A stretch of DNA of 28,870 nucleotides, taken from positions 1 through 28,870 of IMG/VR virus record IMGVR_UViG_3300027712_000108. One strand, 5' to 3'. Each line of letters starts with the position of its first letter. Position 1 is the stretch's first letter. Of the stretch, positions 1 through 6,340 are shown one piece after another. This DNA is from a virus. A model generated the notes under the pieces. The model saw only the letters and a list, made by a program, of their open reading frames with translations. It was not told the origin of the DNA and did no database searches. The translations under genes and the position numbers were made by a program.

Positions 1-255
1 GTATTTCAAGACAAGTTTGATTGGATGCAGGAATACTATCCTGGTATTCGGGTCAACTTTGGTCCTTACAGTACGGACAAATGGCGCCACTGTAAACCAG
101 GTGATATCTTGGTAGATGACCGTGCAGATAACTGTGCCCAATGGCAGGCCGCAGGTGGCCATGCAGTACGTGTCACTGGGAATTATGATCTAGCCCTGGC
201 CGAGCTGGAAATCCTGTTCAATCACTTGCTTGCAAAGAAGGATACAGGTAATTGA
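1..255 (+). CDS. HAD-superfamily 5'-nucleotidase-like protein, C-terminal part
   Basis: The frame is open from the window edge, so the start lies outside; about 84 residues are visible. The segment GDILVDDRADNCAQWQAAGG matches the C-terminal motif of HAD phosphatases of the deoxyribonucleotidase type, where a pair of acidic residues (here Asp-Asp) binds the catalytic magnesium and is followed by a conserved W-x-AAGG. Known members dephosphorylate nucleoside monophosphates; that role is inferred. The last 38 bases overlap the end of the convergent GNAT gene. Confidence 0.7.
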   Translation, partial: VFQDKFDWMQEYYPGIRVNFGPYSTDKWRHCKPGDILVDDRADNCAQWQAAGGHAVRVTGNYDLALAELEILFNHLLAKKDTGN

Positions 256-679
256 CTGTGTCGGAATTGACTCTAAATATCTCAGCACCATTGCGCAAGT
301 GAAATACTCGGGCCATGTCAGTGGTGGGACTTAGAGTCACAAACTCAGATACTGTGGGTCTATTGTTAGTGATCCAATCACGGGCAGCAGTAATCAATCT
401 GCGTCCCGCACCAGACTGATAACTCCATATGGTGTAGAACACAGCCACATGCGGCAGAATATCAGGCTGTTGAGCCAATTCCACAACAGTGGATGGTATT
501 AGGTTTCTATAGGCACAACACACAGCAGCAGCAGGCTGATCTGAATCATCTAATAGAACAAATATTTCCGAGCTGTCACTGACTCGAAATTCAAGGGGAA
601 TCTCTGGGCGTACAGGATCGTCAGAGATTAATCGGCACAAGGGATCTAGTGAATCTGTTATAATGTGTAGGCGGGGCAT
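218..679 (-). CDS. GNAT-family N-acetyltransferase-like protein
   Basis: A 153-aa protein. GAGRRL at residues 90-95 resembles the acetyl-CoA pyrophosphate-binding loop of motif A in GNAT enzymes. It is followed by an amphipathic helix, then FVTLSP (113-118) and FHLRNGA, typical of the C-terminal half of the fold. The substrate cannot be predicted. The start lies behind only a weak GGAA ribosome site. A possible promoter (TTGTTT, 17 bp, TATAAT) lies about 50 bases upstream. It ends inside the convergent HAD gene. Confidence 0.7.
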   Translation of the reverse strand: MPRLHIITDSLDPLCRLISDDPVRPEIPLEFRVSDSSEIFVLLDDSDQPAAAVCCAYRNLIPSTVVELAQQPDILPHVAVFYTIWSYQSGAGRRLITAARDWITNNRPTVSEFVTLSPTTDMARVFHLRNGAEIFRVNSDTVNYLYPSLQASD

Positions 680-727
680 GGTGGCGGTTCCAGGTAGAAG
701 TGAGCATATCCGTACTTATCTATAAAC

Positions 728-756
728 ATGATTATATACTGAGATTATGGCGGAAA
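728..756 (-). promoter_or_regulatory. possible sigma70-like promoter for the GNAT gene
   Basis: On the minus strand TTGTTT, a 17-bp spacer and a TATAAT -10 box about 50 bases upstream of the GNAT start. The -35 box is poor compared with the cassette promoters further right, so this is tentative. Confidence 0.35.
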
Positions 757-880
757 CAAGAGCCAACCCCGCGCGAAGCGCACAGCGGTAAAAATATTTT
801 TTCAAAACTATTATCTACATATATAATTCTAAACACAACGCAGACCCGGCACTCTACACACTCTACACACACTAGATGAA

Positions 881-921
881 ACAGGATAGAACACACATGA
901 TACAAGTGTATCCTATCCTGT
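881..921. terminator. nested inverted repeat downstream of the small membrane-protein gene
   Basis: Outer arms ACAGGATAG (881-889) and CTATCCTGT (913-921) are perfect complements. An inner pair GATAC/GTATC closes a 4-base loop, leaving one 9-base bulge. It sits just after the minus-strand gene 968-1213. No U tract follows, so it may be a processing or regulatory structure rather than a terminator. Confidence 0.45.
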
Positions 922-967
922 CAACCCGGCAGCAGCTGATGTAATATCAGACTGATCTAGCGGGTTC

Positions 968-1213
968 TTACCATGTCACAGCTTGATTGGTGATCTTGCG
1001 CAATAAGGTGTTGATCGCTGCTAGAGCCAACATTTGTAGTGATGGATCTACCACATAGCCCCACTTGATCTGTGCAGCAACAGCCACAGCAGCAACTACG
1101 TTGGTCCAGAATGTCTTACTGGCCCAGATTGACTTGTGTGTTACTACACTGACTACAGCTTCTGAAATGGCAGCATCTAACGCTGGATTTGCATTGTTAT
1201 TGATATCGGTCAT
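968..1213 (-). CDS. small membrane protein (holin-like candidate)
   Basis: An 81-aa protein with a charged N-terminus, one clear hydrophobic segment at about residues 36-49 (FWTNVVAAVAVAAQI) and a second amphipathic helix at 59-72. The pattern 'K-x-FW-x-N ... PSLQ ... A-I-N-x-LLR' recalls small phage membrane proteins often found near lysis genes, but here the SleB gene is 26 kb away, so holin is only one possibility. The ribosome site GGAG lies about 8 bases before the ATG. Hairpins flank it on both sides. Confidence 0.65.
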   Translation of the reverse strand: MTDINNNANPALDAAISEAVVSVVTHKSIWASKTFWTNVVAAVAVAAQIKWGYVVDPSLQMLALAAINTLLRKITNQAVTW

Positions 1214-1593
1214 GATGAATTTCTCCTATTATGTATATATTCACGGTGTAGACGACTTTTCTACACACAGTGTATTTACTCTATCGACATAGTGAATATA
1301 CAGTGCCGGAGTGAGAGGTCTACAGAGCAGACCTAAAAATTTGCTGCGCAAAATTTTTAATTCTCAAAACGCAGGGACCGAGGAGTATACGCAGGCTAAA
1401 AAAATGTGCAGTAATTTACGCAAGGTAGTCAGATAAATCTACCAGGCCGTTTTAATCTAAGTCACCTTTTTTTAGGGTGGATTTGAAGAATTTGAAGGAT
1501 TTGAAAACTTTTGAAAAGAAATTCCATTGCTTGCTTGTGCTGTAGGGGGCTGCTGTTGCAACAGCACATGGCCACCCCCCACCCCCATCACCC
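1214..1593. other. non-coding spacer with hairpins and short tandem repeats
   Basis: No supported gene. It holds a 7-bp hairpin (GTGTAGA 1246-1252, TCTACAC 1260-1266), an A/T hairpin at 1334-1359, a weaker GGTAG/CTACC pair near 1428-1446, and three imperfect 9-10 base repeats of ATTTGAAGA around 1479-1507. A C-rich tract lies at 1570-1600. ORFs predicted across it are out-of-frame shadows of the gene to the right. Confidence 0.5.
1334..1359. terminator. bidirectional terminator-like A/T hairpin
   Basis: TAAAAATTTGC and GCAAAATTTTTA pair around a 3-base loop with one bulged A, giving an A-tract/U-tract stem in either direction. It lies downstream of the AAA+ operon on the minus strand. Confidence 0.45.
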
Positions 1594-1881
1594 TCACCGA
1601 TCCAGGAACTCTTCTTCAAGTGCCGTGATGGGGGGTGCCAGTTCCGAGTCACCGTACACATCAAAGCCTTCCAAGATCAAGAGTTCAATGGCTTCTTGGA
1701 ACAGTTGCTCCACTTCACGTATACGGTCTGCTTGGCGTGTATCCCGCCTACGTGTACGTCCGCTGCCCGCCCGATAAACCACAGCATGGTGCTCCCTACA
1801 GTAGCTAGAGCCTGGTTGTGCCTCGGCAGTGCAGCCCCCACCTGAGCCAATGTAGGTGCATGTTGTGATTGTGTTACTCAT
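1594..1881 (-). CDS. small Cys/His protein, possible zinc ribbon, unknown function
   Basis: A 95-aa protein. Cys8, Cys17, Cys28 and His31/His32 in the first third could form a metal site (C-x8-C-x10-C-x2-H). An arginine-rich stretch (RTRRRDTR) and a leucine-rich helix ending in an acidic tail follow. The start codon overlaps the end of the upstream membrane-protein gene by 8 bases, so it is the last gene of the AAA+ operon and probably translationally coupled. I do not recognise a named family. Confidence 0.65.
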   Translation of the reverse strand: MSNTITTCTYIGSGGGCTAEAQPGSSYCREHHAVVYRAGSGRTRRRDTRQADRIREVEQLFQEAIELLILEGFDVYGDSELAPPITALEEEFLDR

Positions 1882-2131
1882 TCTCTTCTTCTCGTTGTGC
1901 TTGGCGTACCAAGTTCATGACATCGTTGCGTTGAGCTTCAGTCATGACAGTCATCATCTCAATACCTGTGGCCACGCCCAGTTCCACTCCATGTCTAGTG
2001 GCCAAGTAGTTGCTGACCCAGAACAAGGAGATCACACAGACGAATGCCCAGTGATCCCACTCAATGCCTGCTGCCAGCATGACCATGCACAGGGCCGCAG
2101 CCACTGCTATTCGCTGTACAGTGTCCATCAT
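1874..2131 (-). CDS. small two-helix membrane protein
   Basis: An 85-aa protein with two predicted membrane helices at about residues 7-22 and 27-43, then a soluble, charged C-terminal helix. The ATG at 2131 overlaps the stop codon of the AAA+ ATPase in an ATGA arrangement, favouring this start over an upstream in-frame TTG at 2146. Co-transcription with the ATPase and the Cys/His protein suggests a shared process, but nothing identifies it. Confidence 0.65.
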   Translation of the reverse strand: MMDTVQRIAVAAALCMVMLAAGIEWDHWAFVCVISLFWVSNYLATRHGVELGVATGIEMMTVMTEAQRNDVMNLVRQAQREEENE

Positions 2132-3003
2132 ACACGTTTCATGCAAGTGGTTCTAGCCATAGCAGTCCAAGTGGAGGGGAATCGTTTACGCAGGTCAGCC
2201 AGTTTCAACACCATGCGCAGGCTCAGTTCACGCAGGCGATCCTGGTTAGCCACCACATAGTTGACCAGTTCTTCAGCCACCACAGCAGGCTCAGTAAAGT
2301 CATAGCGGTCCAGCATGCCATCGCCCACGATCTGTCGGATACGCAGGATCTTCTCACGTGGTGTATCCATCTGCAGATCAATGTAGTGACAACGGCTCTC
2401 CAGGGCATCCAAGTGACTGCGCAGTTTCTTACTGCGAACATGTTCAAACTTGATGTTGGTGATAAAGATCGCAGCACCTTTGAACTCAAAGCGATCTGGA
2501 ATGCCTTCCGACCGCAGGATACGGCTGTCAGTGTTCCAAGAGATAAAGCGTCGCTCACTGCTATCCAAAGCACCTTTAAGAGTGTTCAGGCTCTGTTCTT
2601 CGTGCAAGATGTCATCGCAGTCGTCAAACACAACCACATTGCCAGCTGCGGAGAACTCATACAGTTTGGCATAAAGACCGATTGAGCTCATAGCGCCTTT
2701 GACCACTTCAAACTTGGGTTTACGGTCGGCCAAGACATCAAACAGGCCGTCCTTTTGCAGTACTGCTTCAACGCCAAAGCTCTTGCCCACGCCTGGGGGA
2801 CCTGACACGATCATGGCGCGGATATCGCCTGAGCGCACTGCCTTGGTCATCTCGTCCAGGATCTCAAAGCGTTCGCGGAGTCGTGCAATGATCTCCTCGT
2901 CTGATTCCAGAGCCACAGCAGCTTCGGTTCGTCGAATTGCTTCCTGATCAAACTCAAGAACGTTATCTACCTTGCTGGGTTTCATGCTAGCTCGTGTTGC
3001 CAT
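2128..3003 (-). CDS. AAA+ ATPase
   Basis: A 291-aa ATPase. Walker A is GPPGVGKS at residues 68-75 and Walker B is VVVFDDCDD at 123-131. A sensor-1-like strand (AAIFITNIKF) and arginine-rich helices suited to arginine-finger and sensor-2 roles follow. The roughly 60-residue N-terminal helical segment may be an adaptor. The frame stays open further upstream, but the ATG at 3003 is chosen because a TTGACA/TATAAT promoter and an AAGGA ribosome site sit directly before it. First gene of an operon with two small genes. The partner or substrate is unknown; a remodelling role in replication or host takeover is a guess. Confidence 0.88.
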   Translation of the reverse strand: MATRASMKPSKVDNVLEFDQEAIRRTEAAVALESDEEIIARLRERFEILDEMTKAVRSGDIRAMIVSGPPGVGKSFGVEAVLQKDGLFDVLADRKPKFEVVKGAMSSIGLYAKLYEFSAAGNVVVFDDCDDILHEEQSLNTLKGALDSSERRFISWNTDSRILRSEGIPDRFEFKGAAIFITNIKFEHVRSKKLRSHLDALESRCHYIDLQMDTPREKILRIRQIVGDGMLDRYDFTEPAVVAEELVNYVVANQDRLRELSLRMVLKLADLRKRFPSTWTAMARTTCMKRV

Positions 3004-3033
3004 CGTGTATTCCTTTGTTGCAGTTAAAACAGT

Positions 3034-3062
3034 ATTATAACACGATAGGGCACTGTTGTCAA
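3034..3062 (-). promoter_or_regulatory. sigma70-type promoter of the AAA+ operon
   Basis: -35 TTGACA (3062-3057), 17-bp spacer, -10 TATAAT (3039-3034). The leader is about 25 bases and ends in AAGGA. Confidence 0.85.
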
Positions 3063-3079
3063 GTGCCCTATCCCATTCA

Positions 3080-3427
3080 TTAGTCCATTCGGCTACCTGC
3101 GTAGGCTGTGAAGCCTGCTGCCTTGAACACCTCAGCTGCCGCATAGGCGCCGGCTTCCAGAATGCCAATGCTTTGAACGCCCAGTTTGCTGGGGTTCCAC
3201 AGGCAGTAGGCGCCAGTGTAGTCCTTGCGCACACCTGCCGCAATCAGTGCTCGGCCCAGCTTGGAGTTGGCACGGATCTTGTTGCCCTGGTAGTCGTACA
3301 CGTTGACCCAGGCAAAGCCACATGCGTCACGGTCACCGTATTGGGCCAGGGCTCGCTTTGCGGCTTCTTGGGCAGTGGTCATTGCCGCGTTTACGATAGT
3401 TTCTACTTGAGTTGCTGTGAGTTCCAT
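3080..3427 (-). CDS. conserved phage protein of unknown function, paralogue A1
   Basis: A 115-aa soluble protein. It shares 'YGDRDACGFAWV', 'WNPSKLGVQSI', 'LEAGA' and the C-terminus GSRMD with the product of 5927-6268, so the two are paralogues. The ATG at 3427 follows AAGGAGC and a consensus promoter; a longer frame upstream runs through the promoter and is discarded. Its upstream neighbour (3466-3645) also has a paralogue beside the second copy, so a gene pair was duplicated. No catalytic motif is recognised. Confidence 0.8.
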   Translation of the reverse strand: MELTATQVETIVNAAMTTAQEAAKRALAQYGDRDACGFAWVNVYDYQGNKIRANSKLGRALIAAGVRKDYTGAYCLWNPSKLGVQSIGILEAGAYAAAEVFKAAGFTAYAGSRMD

Positions 3428-3456
3428 ATCTAGCTCCTTAGTGTGTGTAAGCATGT

Positions 3457-3485
3457 ATTATAACCTCAAACTGTCTCTTTGTCAA
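3457..3485 (-). promoter_or_regulatory. sigma70-type promoter for paralogue A1
   Basis: -35 TTGACA (3485-3480), 17-bp spacer, -10 TATAAT (3462-3457), then the common leader CTTACACACACTAAGGAGC. The promoter lies inside the last codons of the gene to its right. Confidence 0.88.
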
Positions 3486-3645
3486 GCTCTTTTTGAACTG
3501 TTTCATGACAAGCATTCAGCACCAGCATGGCGATCTGATAGGCCTGTGCTCGTTCCTGTCGGTTGCTGAAGCTTTCAATACGAGCAAACACCTGGCTCAG
3601 TGTCTCTGTTACGAACAAGTCTGACTTGGGGATGGGATTGTGCAT
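3466..3645 (-). CDS. 59-aa protein of unknown function, paralogue B1 (MxNPIP family)
   Basis: A short ORF starting MHNPIPKSDLFV and ending ELDKETV. The 'M-x-NPIP' start, the central helix and 'MLVLNACHETV' match the product of 5672-5857 ('MMTMNLCNDLV'), so they are paralogues. It has its own promoter and an AAGGAGC ribosome site. Its last codons contain the -35 element of the next promoter (TTGACA reads as Leu-Asp across the frame), so gene and promoter overlap. Helical, soluble; function unknown. Confidence 0.75.
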   Translation of the reverse strand: MHNPIPKSDLFVTETLSQVFARIESFSNRQERAQAYQIAMLVLNACHETVQKELDKETV

Positions 3646-3671
3646 GGTAGCTCCTTGTTGTGTAAGTGTGT

Positions 3672-3700
3672 ATTATAACTTCAAATTTGGGCACTGTCAA
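3672..3700 (-). promoter_or_regulatory. sigma70-type promoter for paralogue B1
   Basis: -35 TTGACA (3700-3695), 17-bp spacer, -10 TATAAT (3677-3672). Overlaps the 3' end of the gene to its right. Confidence 0.87.
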
Positions 3701-4007
3701 GTCGTACAATGATGCCTTGTTGCGTAGAAACAACACCATAGCCCTGTTGTTCAAACAGTTCAATCACCTGTTTAGACATGCGGTCTCTAGCGCGAGCTCC
3801 CTCTACCTTGACAGCAATGAACTTCTTGCGATAGTTGATGTAGAGACTGTGGTAAGAGAATGCCGAATCCAGCAGATCTCTCACGCTCAGAGCTCGACGG
3901 ATCTGTTCCTGTGTGTAGAGACTCTTGTTGTTGCTGTTACGACGTTGAGCGTCCAAGACTGCGGCTAGTGCAAAGCCGCCTGCTCGTTTAGTGTCTAGTT
4001 CTTTCAT
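3681..4007 (-). CDS. 108-aa hypothetical phage protein
   Basis: A basic N-terminal half rich in Arg/Asn/Gln and a C-terminal alpha/beta segment (KQVIELFEQQGYGVVSTQQGIIVRL) with the helix-turn-strand look of a small nucleic-acid-binding or regulatory fold. No family recognised. The ATG follows AAGGAGC. Single-gene unit; its 3' end carries the promoter of the next gene. Confidence 0.7.
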   Translation of the reverse strand: MKELDTKRAGGFALAAVLDAQRRNSNNKSLYTQEQIRRALSVRDLLDSAFSYHSLYINYRKKFIAVKVEGARARDRMSKQVIELFEQQGYGVVSTQQGIIVRLDSAQI

Positions 4008-4033
4008 ACAGTGCTCCTTGTTGCGATGTGTGT

Positions 4034-4062
4034 ATTATAGCACCGTTTGAAAGCACTGTCAA
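4034..4062 (-). promoter_or_regulatory. sigma70-type promoter for the 108-aa gene
   Basis: -35 TTGACA (4062-4057), 17-bp spacer, -10 TATAAT (4039-4034). The stop codon TGA of the gene to the right is embedded in this -35 box. Confidence 0.87.
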
Positions 4063-4283
4063 CCAGGTTCTTTCATCTTGGTCACAGTGGCCTTGAACAA
4101 GAGGCCGAACAAGAACTGTAGACCCCAGGCCTGTAGCCAAGTGACTTCTCGAACGCCATCAACAGCGCCCACCAAGCAACCGTTCCACAGCATCATCACA
4201 GGCCAGCTCAGCAGGAAGGATAGGAACAGCAGGGTAGCGATCAAGCCCACGATTACGCCAACAGCTTCGATGAGGTTTTTCAT
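4059..4283 (-). CDS. small membrane protein, unknown function
   Basis: A 74-aa protein with a long hydrophobic stretch at residues 7-32 and a second at 49-64 (TWLQAWGLQFLFGLLFK). The 'WNG ... TWLQAWGL ... LLFK' layout is common among small phage membrane proteins of unknown role. Fourth and last gene of the unit driven from 4721-4749. Its ribosome site is AAGGA, and its stop TGA lies within the next -35 box. Confidence 0.75.
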   Translation of the reverse strand: MKNLIEAVGVIVGLIATLLFLSFLLSWPVMMLWNGCLVGAVDGVREVTWLQAWGLQFLFGLLFKATVTKMKEPG

Positions 4284-4292
4284 TTTGATTCC

Positions 4293-4511
4293 TTACAGTC
4301 GGAATTGAGATAGGACGCTTTGGGCTTCTTCGACCTGGGTGACCTCATCAGCAAAGGCCAAGACCATCATATGGATCAAGGTGCGGCACTCAACTCGATC
4401 TTCCTTGGGCAGGGTGGCAATGAATGCCTGCACAGCCGCATACTCTTCCAATCTCCACATGATGTCGCAGAGTGCTCGTTGTTTGGGGTTCAGTCCGGTG
4501 ATAGTGATCAT
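4293..4511 (-). CDS. 72-aa soluble protein, unknown function
   Basis: Helical throughout with alternating acidic and hydrophobic residues. The ribosome site AAGGAG lies inside the end of the upstream 27-aa gene, whose TAA stop overlaps this ATG (TAATG). Translational coupling to the micro-membrane peptide is therefore likely. No recognised family. Confidence 0.75.
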   Translation of the reverse strand: MITITGLNPKQRALCDIMWRLEEYAAVQAFIATLPKEDRVECRTLIHMMVLAFADEVTQVEEAQSVLSQFRL

Positions 4512-4594
4512 TAAAACTCTCCTTTGAGGATCAGTGCCAAGCCCATTACAATAATGGGTAACAGTACAATGGCCAGGTTAATCAGTGCTTGCAT
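4511..4594 (-). CDS. 27-aa single-pass membrane peptide
   Basis: The peptide is almost entirely one hydrophobic helix (LINLAIVLLPIIVMGLALIL) with a short charged tail KGEF. AAGGAGC precedes the ATG by 6 bases. The TAA stop overlaps the ATG of the next gene. Perfect packing between two genes and a good ribosome site support it as real. Role unknown; host membrane interference or a small regulatory peptide are options. Confidence 0.65.
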   Translation of the reverse strand: MQALINLAIVLLPIIVMGLALILKGEF

Positions 4595-4604
4595 CTTGTG
4601 CTCC

Positions 4605-4694
4605 TTAGACCAAAGCGATTACAAACAGACTCACAGAGATCGCAACCCAAACGATTGCGCCACTCTCTACCAAATCGTTAAACACCTGTTTCAT
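4605..4694 (-). CDS. 29-aa single-pass membrane peptide
   Basis: A charged N-terminus (MKQVFNDLVESG) followed by one hydrophobic helix (AIVWVAISVSLFVIALV). First gene of a four-gene unit, directly behind a consensus promoter and AAGGAGC. Its TAA stop is part of TCTAAGGAGC, the ribosome site of the following 27-aa peptide, so the two small membrane genes are packed head to tail. Confidence 0.65.
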   Translation of the reverse strand: MKQVFNDLVESGAIVWVAISVSLFVIALV

Positions 4695-4720
4695 ATCATG
4701 CTCCTTGTTGCGATGTGTGT

Positions 4721-4749
4721 ATTATAACAGGGTTCTTACACCCTGTCAA
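4721..4749 (-). promoter_or_regulatory. sigma70-type promoter of the four-gene micro-membrane unit
   Basis: -35 TTGACA (4749-4744), 17-bp spacer, -10 TATAAT (4726-4721). The spacer matches the promoter at 15258-15286 at all but one base. The TGA stop of the gene to the right lies inside the -35 box. Confidence 0.88.
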
Positions 4750-5138
4750 CCTCGCAGTTCGTGTCCCAGGCTCACTGACTCAGAATAGTAGCCATTGCTC
4801 TCACCCAACCAACGCACATCCACATAGCCCTTACGAGTAGCGAACTTGTAGAAGGTAAAGGTATAGGACTCGGTGTACTCGTCCTCAAAGTCTGCAGGCA
4901 CAGAGCCCTCAACTTCTTCAGCGATCAGGAGTGGTTCACCTACCAAGTCCTCCAGGTCACCCACGATGTCGTTGATGTCCACTGACTCGCAGCAATCCTG
5001 GTAGTGGAAGAACACGAATCGCTCAGTGTCGTTTTCAAACACCAGCTCGCCACTACCCACTCCACCCGAGACGCGAGTGAACACCTTGCCAACCATGTCT
5101 TCGATCCGTGCTTCTGATTTGTAATCCATGTATCCCAT
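4746..5138 (-). CDS. DUF7448-like protein of unknown function
   Basis: A 130-aa protein. 'FFHYQDCCESVDINDIVGDLEDLVG' (first 14 residues being the most diagnostic) and 'ESNGYYSESVS' near the end match the phage and bacterial family I know as DUF7448; the assignment is from memory of the motif. Two adjacent cysteines and an acidic middle are typical. The ATG at 5138 follows AAGGAGC; an earlier in-frame start lies in the promoter and is rejected. Confidence 0.78.
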   Translation of the reverse strand: MGYMDYKSEARIEDMVGKVFTRVSGGVGSGELVFENDTERFVFFHYQDCCESVDINDIVGDLEDLVGEPLLIAEEVEGSVPADFEDEYTESYTFTFYKFATRKGYVDVRWLGESNGYYSESVSLGHELRG

Positions 5139-5165
5139 CTCATGCTCCTTAGTGTGTATGAGTGT

Positions 5166-5194
5166 ATTATAACTGGGTTTAGCCAATCAGTCAA
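5166..5194 (-). promoter_or_regulatory. sigma70-type promoter for the DUF7448-like gene
   Basis: -35 TTGACT (5194-5189), 17-bp spacer, -10 TATAAT (5171-5166). The -35 sequence encodes the last Val-Asp of the gene to the right. Confidence 0.85.
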
Positions 5195-5387
5195 CCTTTT
5201 GGAAAGTCCGGCCTTTTAGGTCTAGTACCAAGGGCTTGGCAAACCGCTGCACAGGACCAGTGCCAAAGGCACTGTAGGCTATGGCTTTGGCCGTGCGCTC
5301 TGTGCCCTTGTACTCGGCAAACACATAGATGTGGTTGGGGCTCAGTGCGCCCTCCCAGGCAGTGGTCTCTAGCATGATCTCCATCAT
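5187..5387 (-). CDS. 66-aa hypothetical phage protein
   Basis: Contains 'NHIYVFAEYKGTERTAKAIAY' (first 20 residues given as a landmark only) and ends 'FAKPLVLDLKGRTFQKVD', a signature of small phage proteins of unknown role. Its start overlaps the stop of 5384-5605 by four bases (ATGA), so the two are coupled. Confidence 0.72.
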   Translation of the reverse strand: MMEIMLETTAWEGALSPNHIYVFAEYKGTERTAKAIAYSAFGTGPVQRFAKPLVLDLKGRTFQKVD

Positions 5388-5605
5388 GCTGCCTTCAGGA
5401 TCGCCATGAGCTGGTTGTTGATCATGTCCATCTCGCTCCGCTCCACGTAGAAGTCAGTGGTTGGATCGTAGTAGGCACCTTCCTTGGGATCGTAATACAG
5501 AACACGACCTGAGAAGTTGAACGGACCTTCCAAGCCCTTGCGTGGACCGTATTTGACACGCATCATGTCCATCTCATCCCGACCAGCGATTACCTTGTAG
5601 CCCAT
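5384..5605 (-). CDS. 73-aa hypothetical phage protein
   Basis: Starts MGYKVIAGRDEMDMMRVKYG and is rich in Tyr and Asp (YYDPKEGAYYDPTTDFY). The ATG follows the common AAGGAGC leader. First gene of a two-gene unit. No recognised domain. Confidence 0.75.
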   Translation of the reverse strand: MGYKVIAGRDEMDMMRVKYGPRKGLEGPFNFSGRVLYYDPKEGAYYDPTTDFYVERSEMDMINNQLMAILKAA

Positions 5606-5636
5606 AGTGTGCTCCTTAGTGTGTTGCAATGCTAGT

Positions 5637-5665
5637 ATTATATGTTCAAACCATGTCGGTGTCAA
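5637..5665 (-). promoter_or_regulatory. sigma70-type promoter for the 73-aa/66-aa pair
   Basis: -35 TTGACA (5665-5660), 17-bp spacer, -10 TATAAT (5642-5637). The leader matches that of the promoter at 6300-6328. Confidence 0.86.
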
Positions 5666-5671
5666 GCTGAT

Positions 5672-5857
5672 TCAGCAGGCAAACACACCTTCCGCGTGTG
5701 CTTTCTCCACCAAGTCATTGCAGAGGTTCATGGTCATCATCATGACCACCATGGCCACTCTGAGGTCACTGCCCGTGAACTGGCTCACGTATTCCTGCAG
5801 GGCGTCCAAGCTGTCTGGGGTGGCGAACATGCCGTTACGTGGGATGGGGTTCTTCAT
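5672..5857 (-). CDS. 61-aa protein, paralogue B2 (MxNPIP family)
   Basis: Begins MKNPIPRNGMFAT and is helical with a run of methionines (VVMMMTMNLCNDLV). It is the paralogue of 3466-3645. It follows its own promoter and a GGAGC ribosome site. Next to it lies paralogue A2, mirroring the A1/B1 neighbours but with the order reversed along the transcript direction. Function unknown. Confidence 0.75.
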   Translation of the reverse strand: MKNPIPRNGMFATPDSLDALQEYVSQFTGSDLRVAMVVMMMTMNLCNDLVEKAHAEGVFAC

Positions 5858-5884
5858 ATCAGCTCCTAGTGTGTGTAAGCCATT

Positions 5885-5913
5885 ATTATAAGGCCAAATC
5901 AATGACCTGTCAA
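5885..5913 (-). promoter_or_regulatory. sigma70-type promoter for paralogue B2
   Basis: -35 TTGACA (5913-5908), 17-bp spacer, -10 TATAAT (5890-5885). Identical through box, spacer and flanks to the promoter at 6300-6328. Confidence 0.88.
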
Positions 5914-5926
5914 CTCATCGGGTCTT

Positions 5927-6268
5927 TCAGTCCATGCGTGAACCAGTGTAAATCTTCACCTCAGGAAAGCGAGCGCGGAAGTAGTCGCGGAATGCATCTG
6001 CACCTTCCTCCAAGGCCGAGATGCTCTGTGTACCGCTCTTAGCAGGATTCCACAGTTGGAGTCCGCCGGTGTAGCTCTTGGAAAAGCCTGCCTCGCACAG
6101 AGCTTTGCCTTCTTTGCTATTGCTGCGAACGCCGTGGATGGTGACCCAAGCAAAGCCGCAAGCATCGCGATCACCATGCGCAGTAAGGAAGGCCTGTGTG
6201 GCGCGGTGTGCCTCGCTCATGCCCTCTGCCACTGCACTGATGATCTGCTCTTTAGTAAAACCCTTCAT
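5927..6268 (-). CDS. conserved phage protein, paralogue A2
   Basis: A 113-aa paralogue of 3080-3427, sharing 'HGDRDACGFAWV', 'WNPAKSGTQSI' and the terminal GSRMD; the N-terminus diverges (MKGFTKEQIISAVAEGM). The conserved Asp-Ala-Cys-Gly and Trp-Asn-Pro patches are the likely functional core. The ATG at 6268 sits behind AAGGAGC. Confidence 0.8.
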   Translation of the reverse strand: MKGFTKEQIISAVAEGMSEAHRATQAFLTAHGDRDACGFAWVTIHGVRSNSKEGKALCEAGFSKSYTGGLQLWNPAKSGTQSISALEEGADAFRDYFRARFPEVKIYTGSRMD

Positions 6269-6299
6269 GCTCTGCTCCTTAGTGTGTTGCAATGCTAGT

Positions 6300-6328
6300 A
6301 TTATAAGGCCAAATCAATGACCTGTCAA
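6300..6328 (-). promoter_or_regulatory. sigma70-type promoter for paralogue A2
   Basis: -35 TTGACA (6328-6323), 17-bp spacer, -10 TATAAT (6305-6300). Twin of 5885-5913. Confidence 0.88.
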
Positions 6329-6340
6329 CTCATTGGGTCT

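Larger units (their letters stand above)
680..967. other. gene-poor spacer with AT-rich and G+C-rich patches
   Basis: No ORF worth calling. It contains a short G+C-rich hairpin (GCGC around a 3-base loop, near 775) followed on the plus strand by an A/T run, a nested hairpin at 881-921, and two short repeats of CTCTACACA near 852-870. A promoter-like TTGACA, 16 bp, TATCAT on the minus strand overlaps the 881-921 hairpin. Confidence 0.5.

Noticed and set aside
1452-1777. Overlapping ORFs on both strands
   Set aside because: Composition (runs of Ser, Lys, Phe, Gly) and overlap with the coupled gene 1594-1881 mark them as shadows.
3004-3243. N-terminal extension of the AAA+ ATPase
   Set aside because: It would read through the ATPase promoter and into paralogue A1; the ATG at 3003 has promoter and ribosome site at normal distances.
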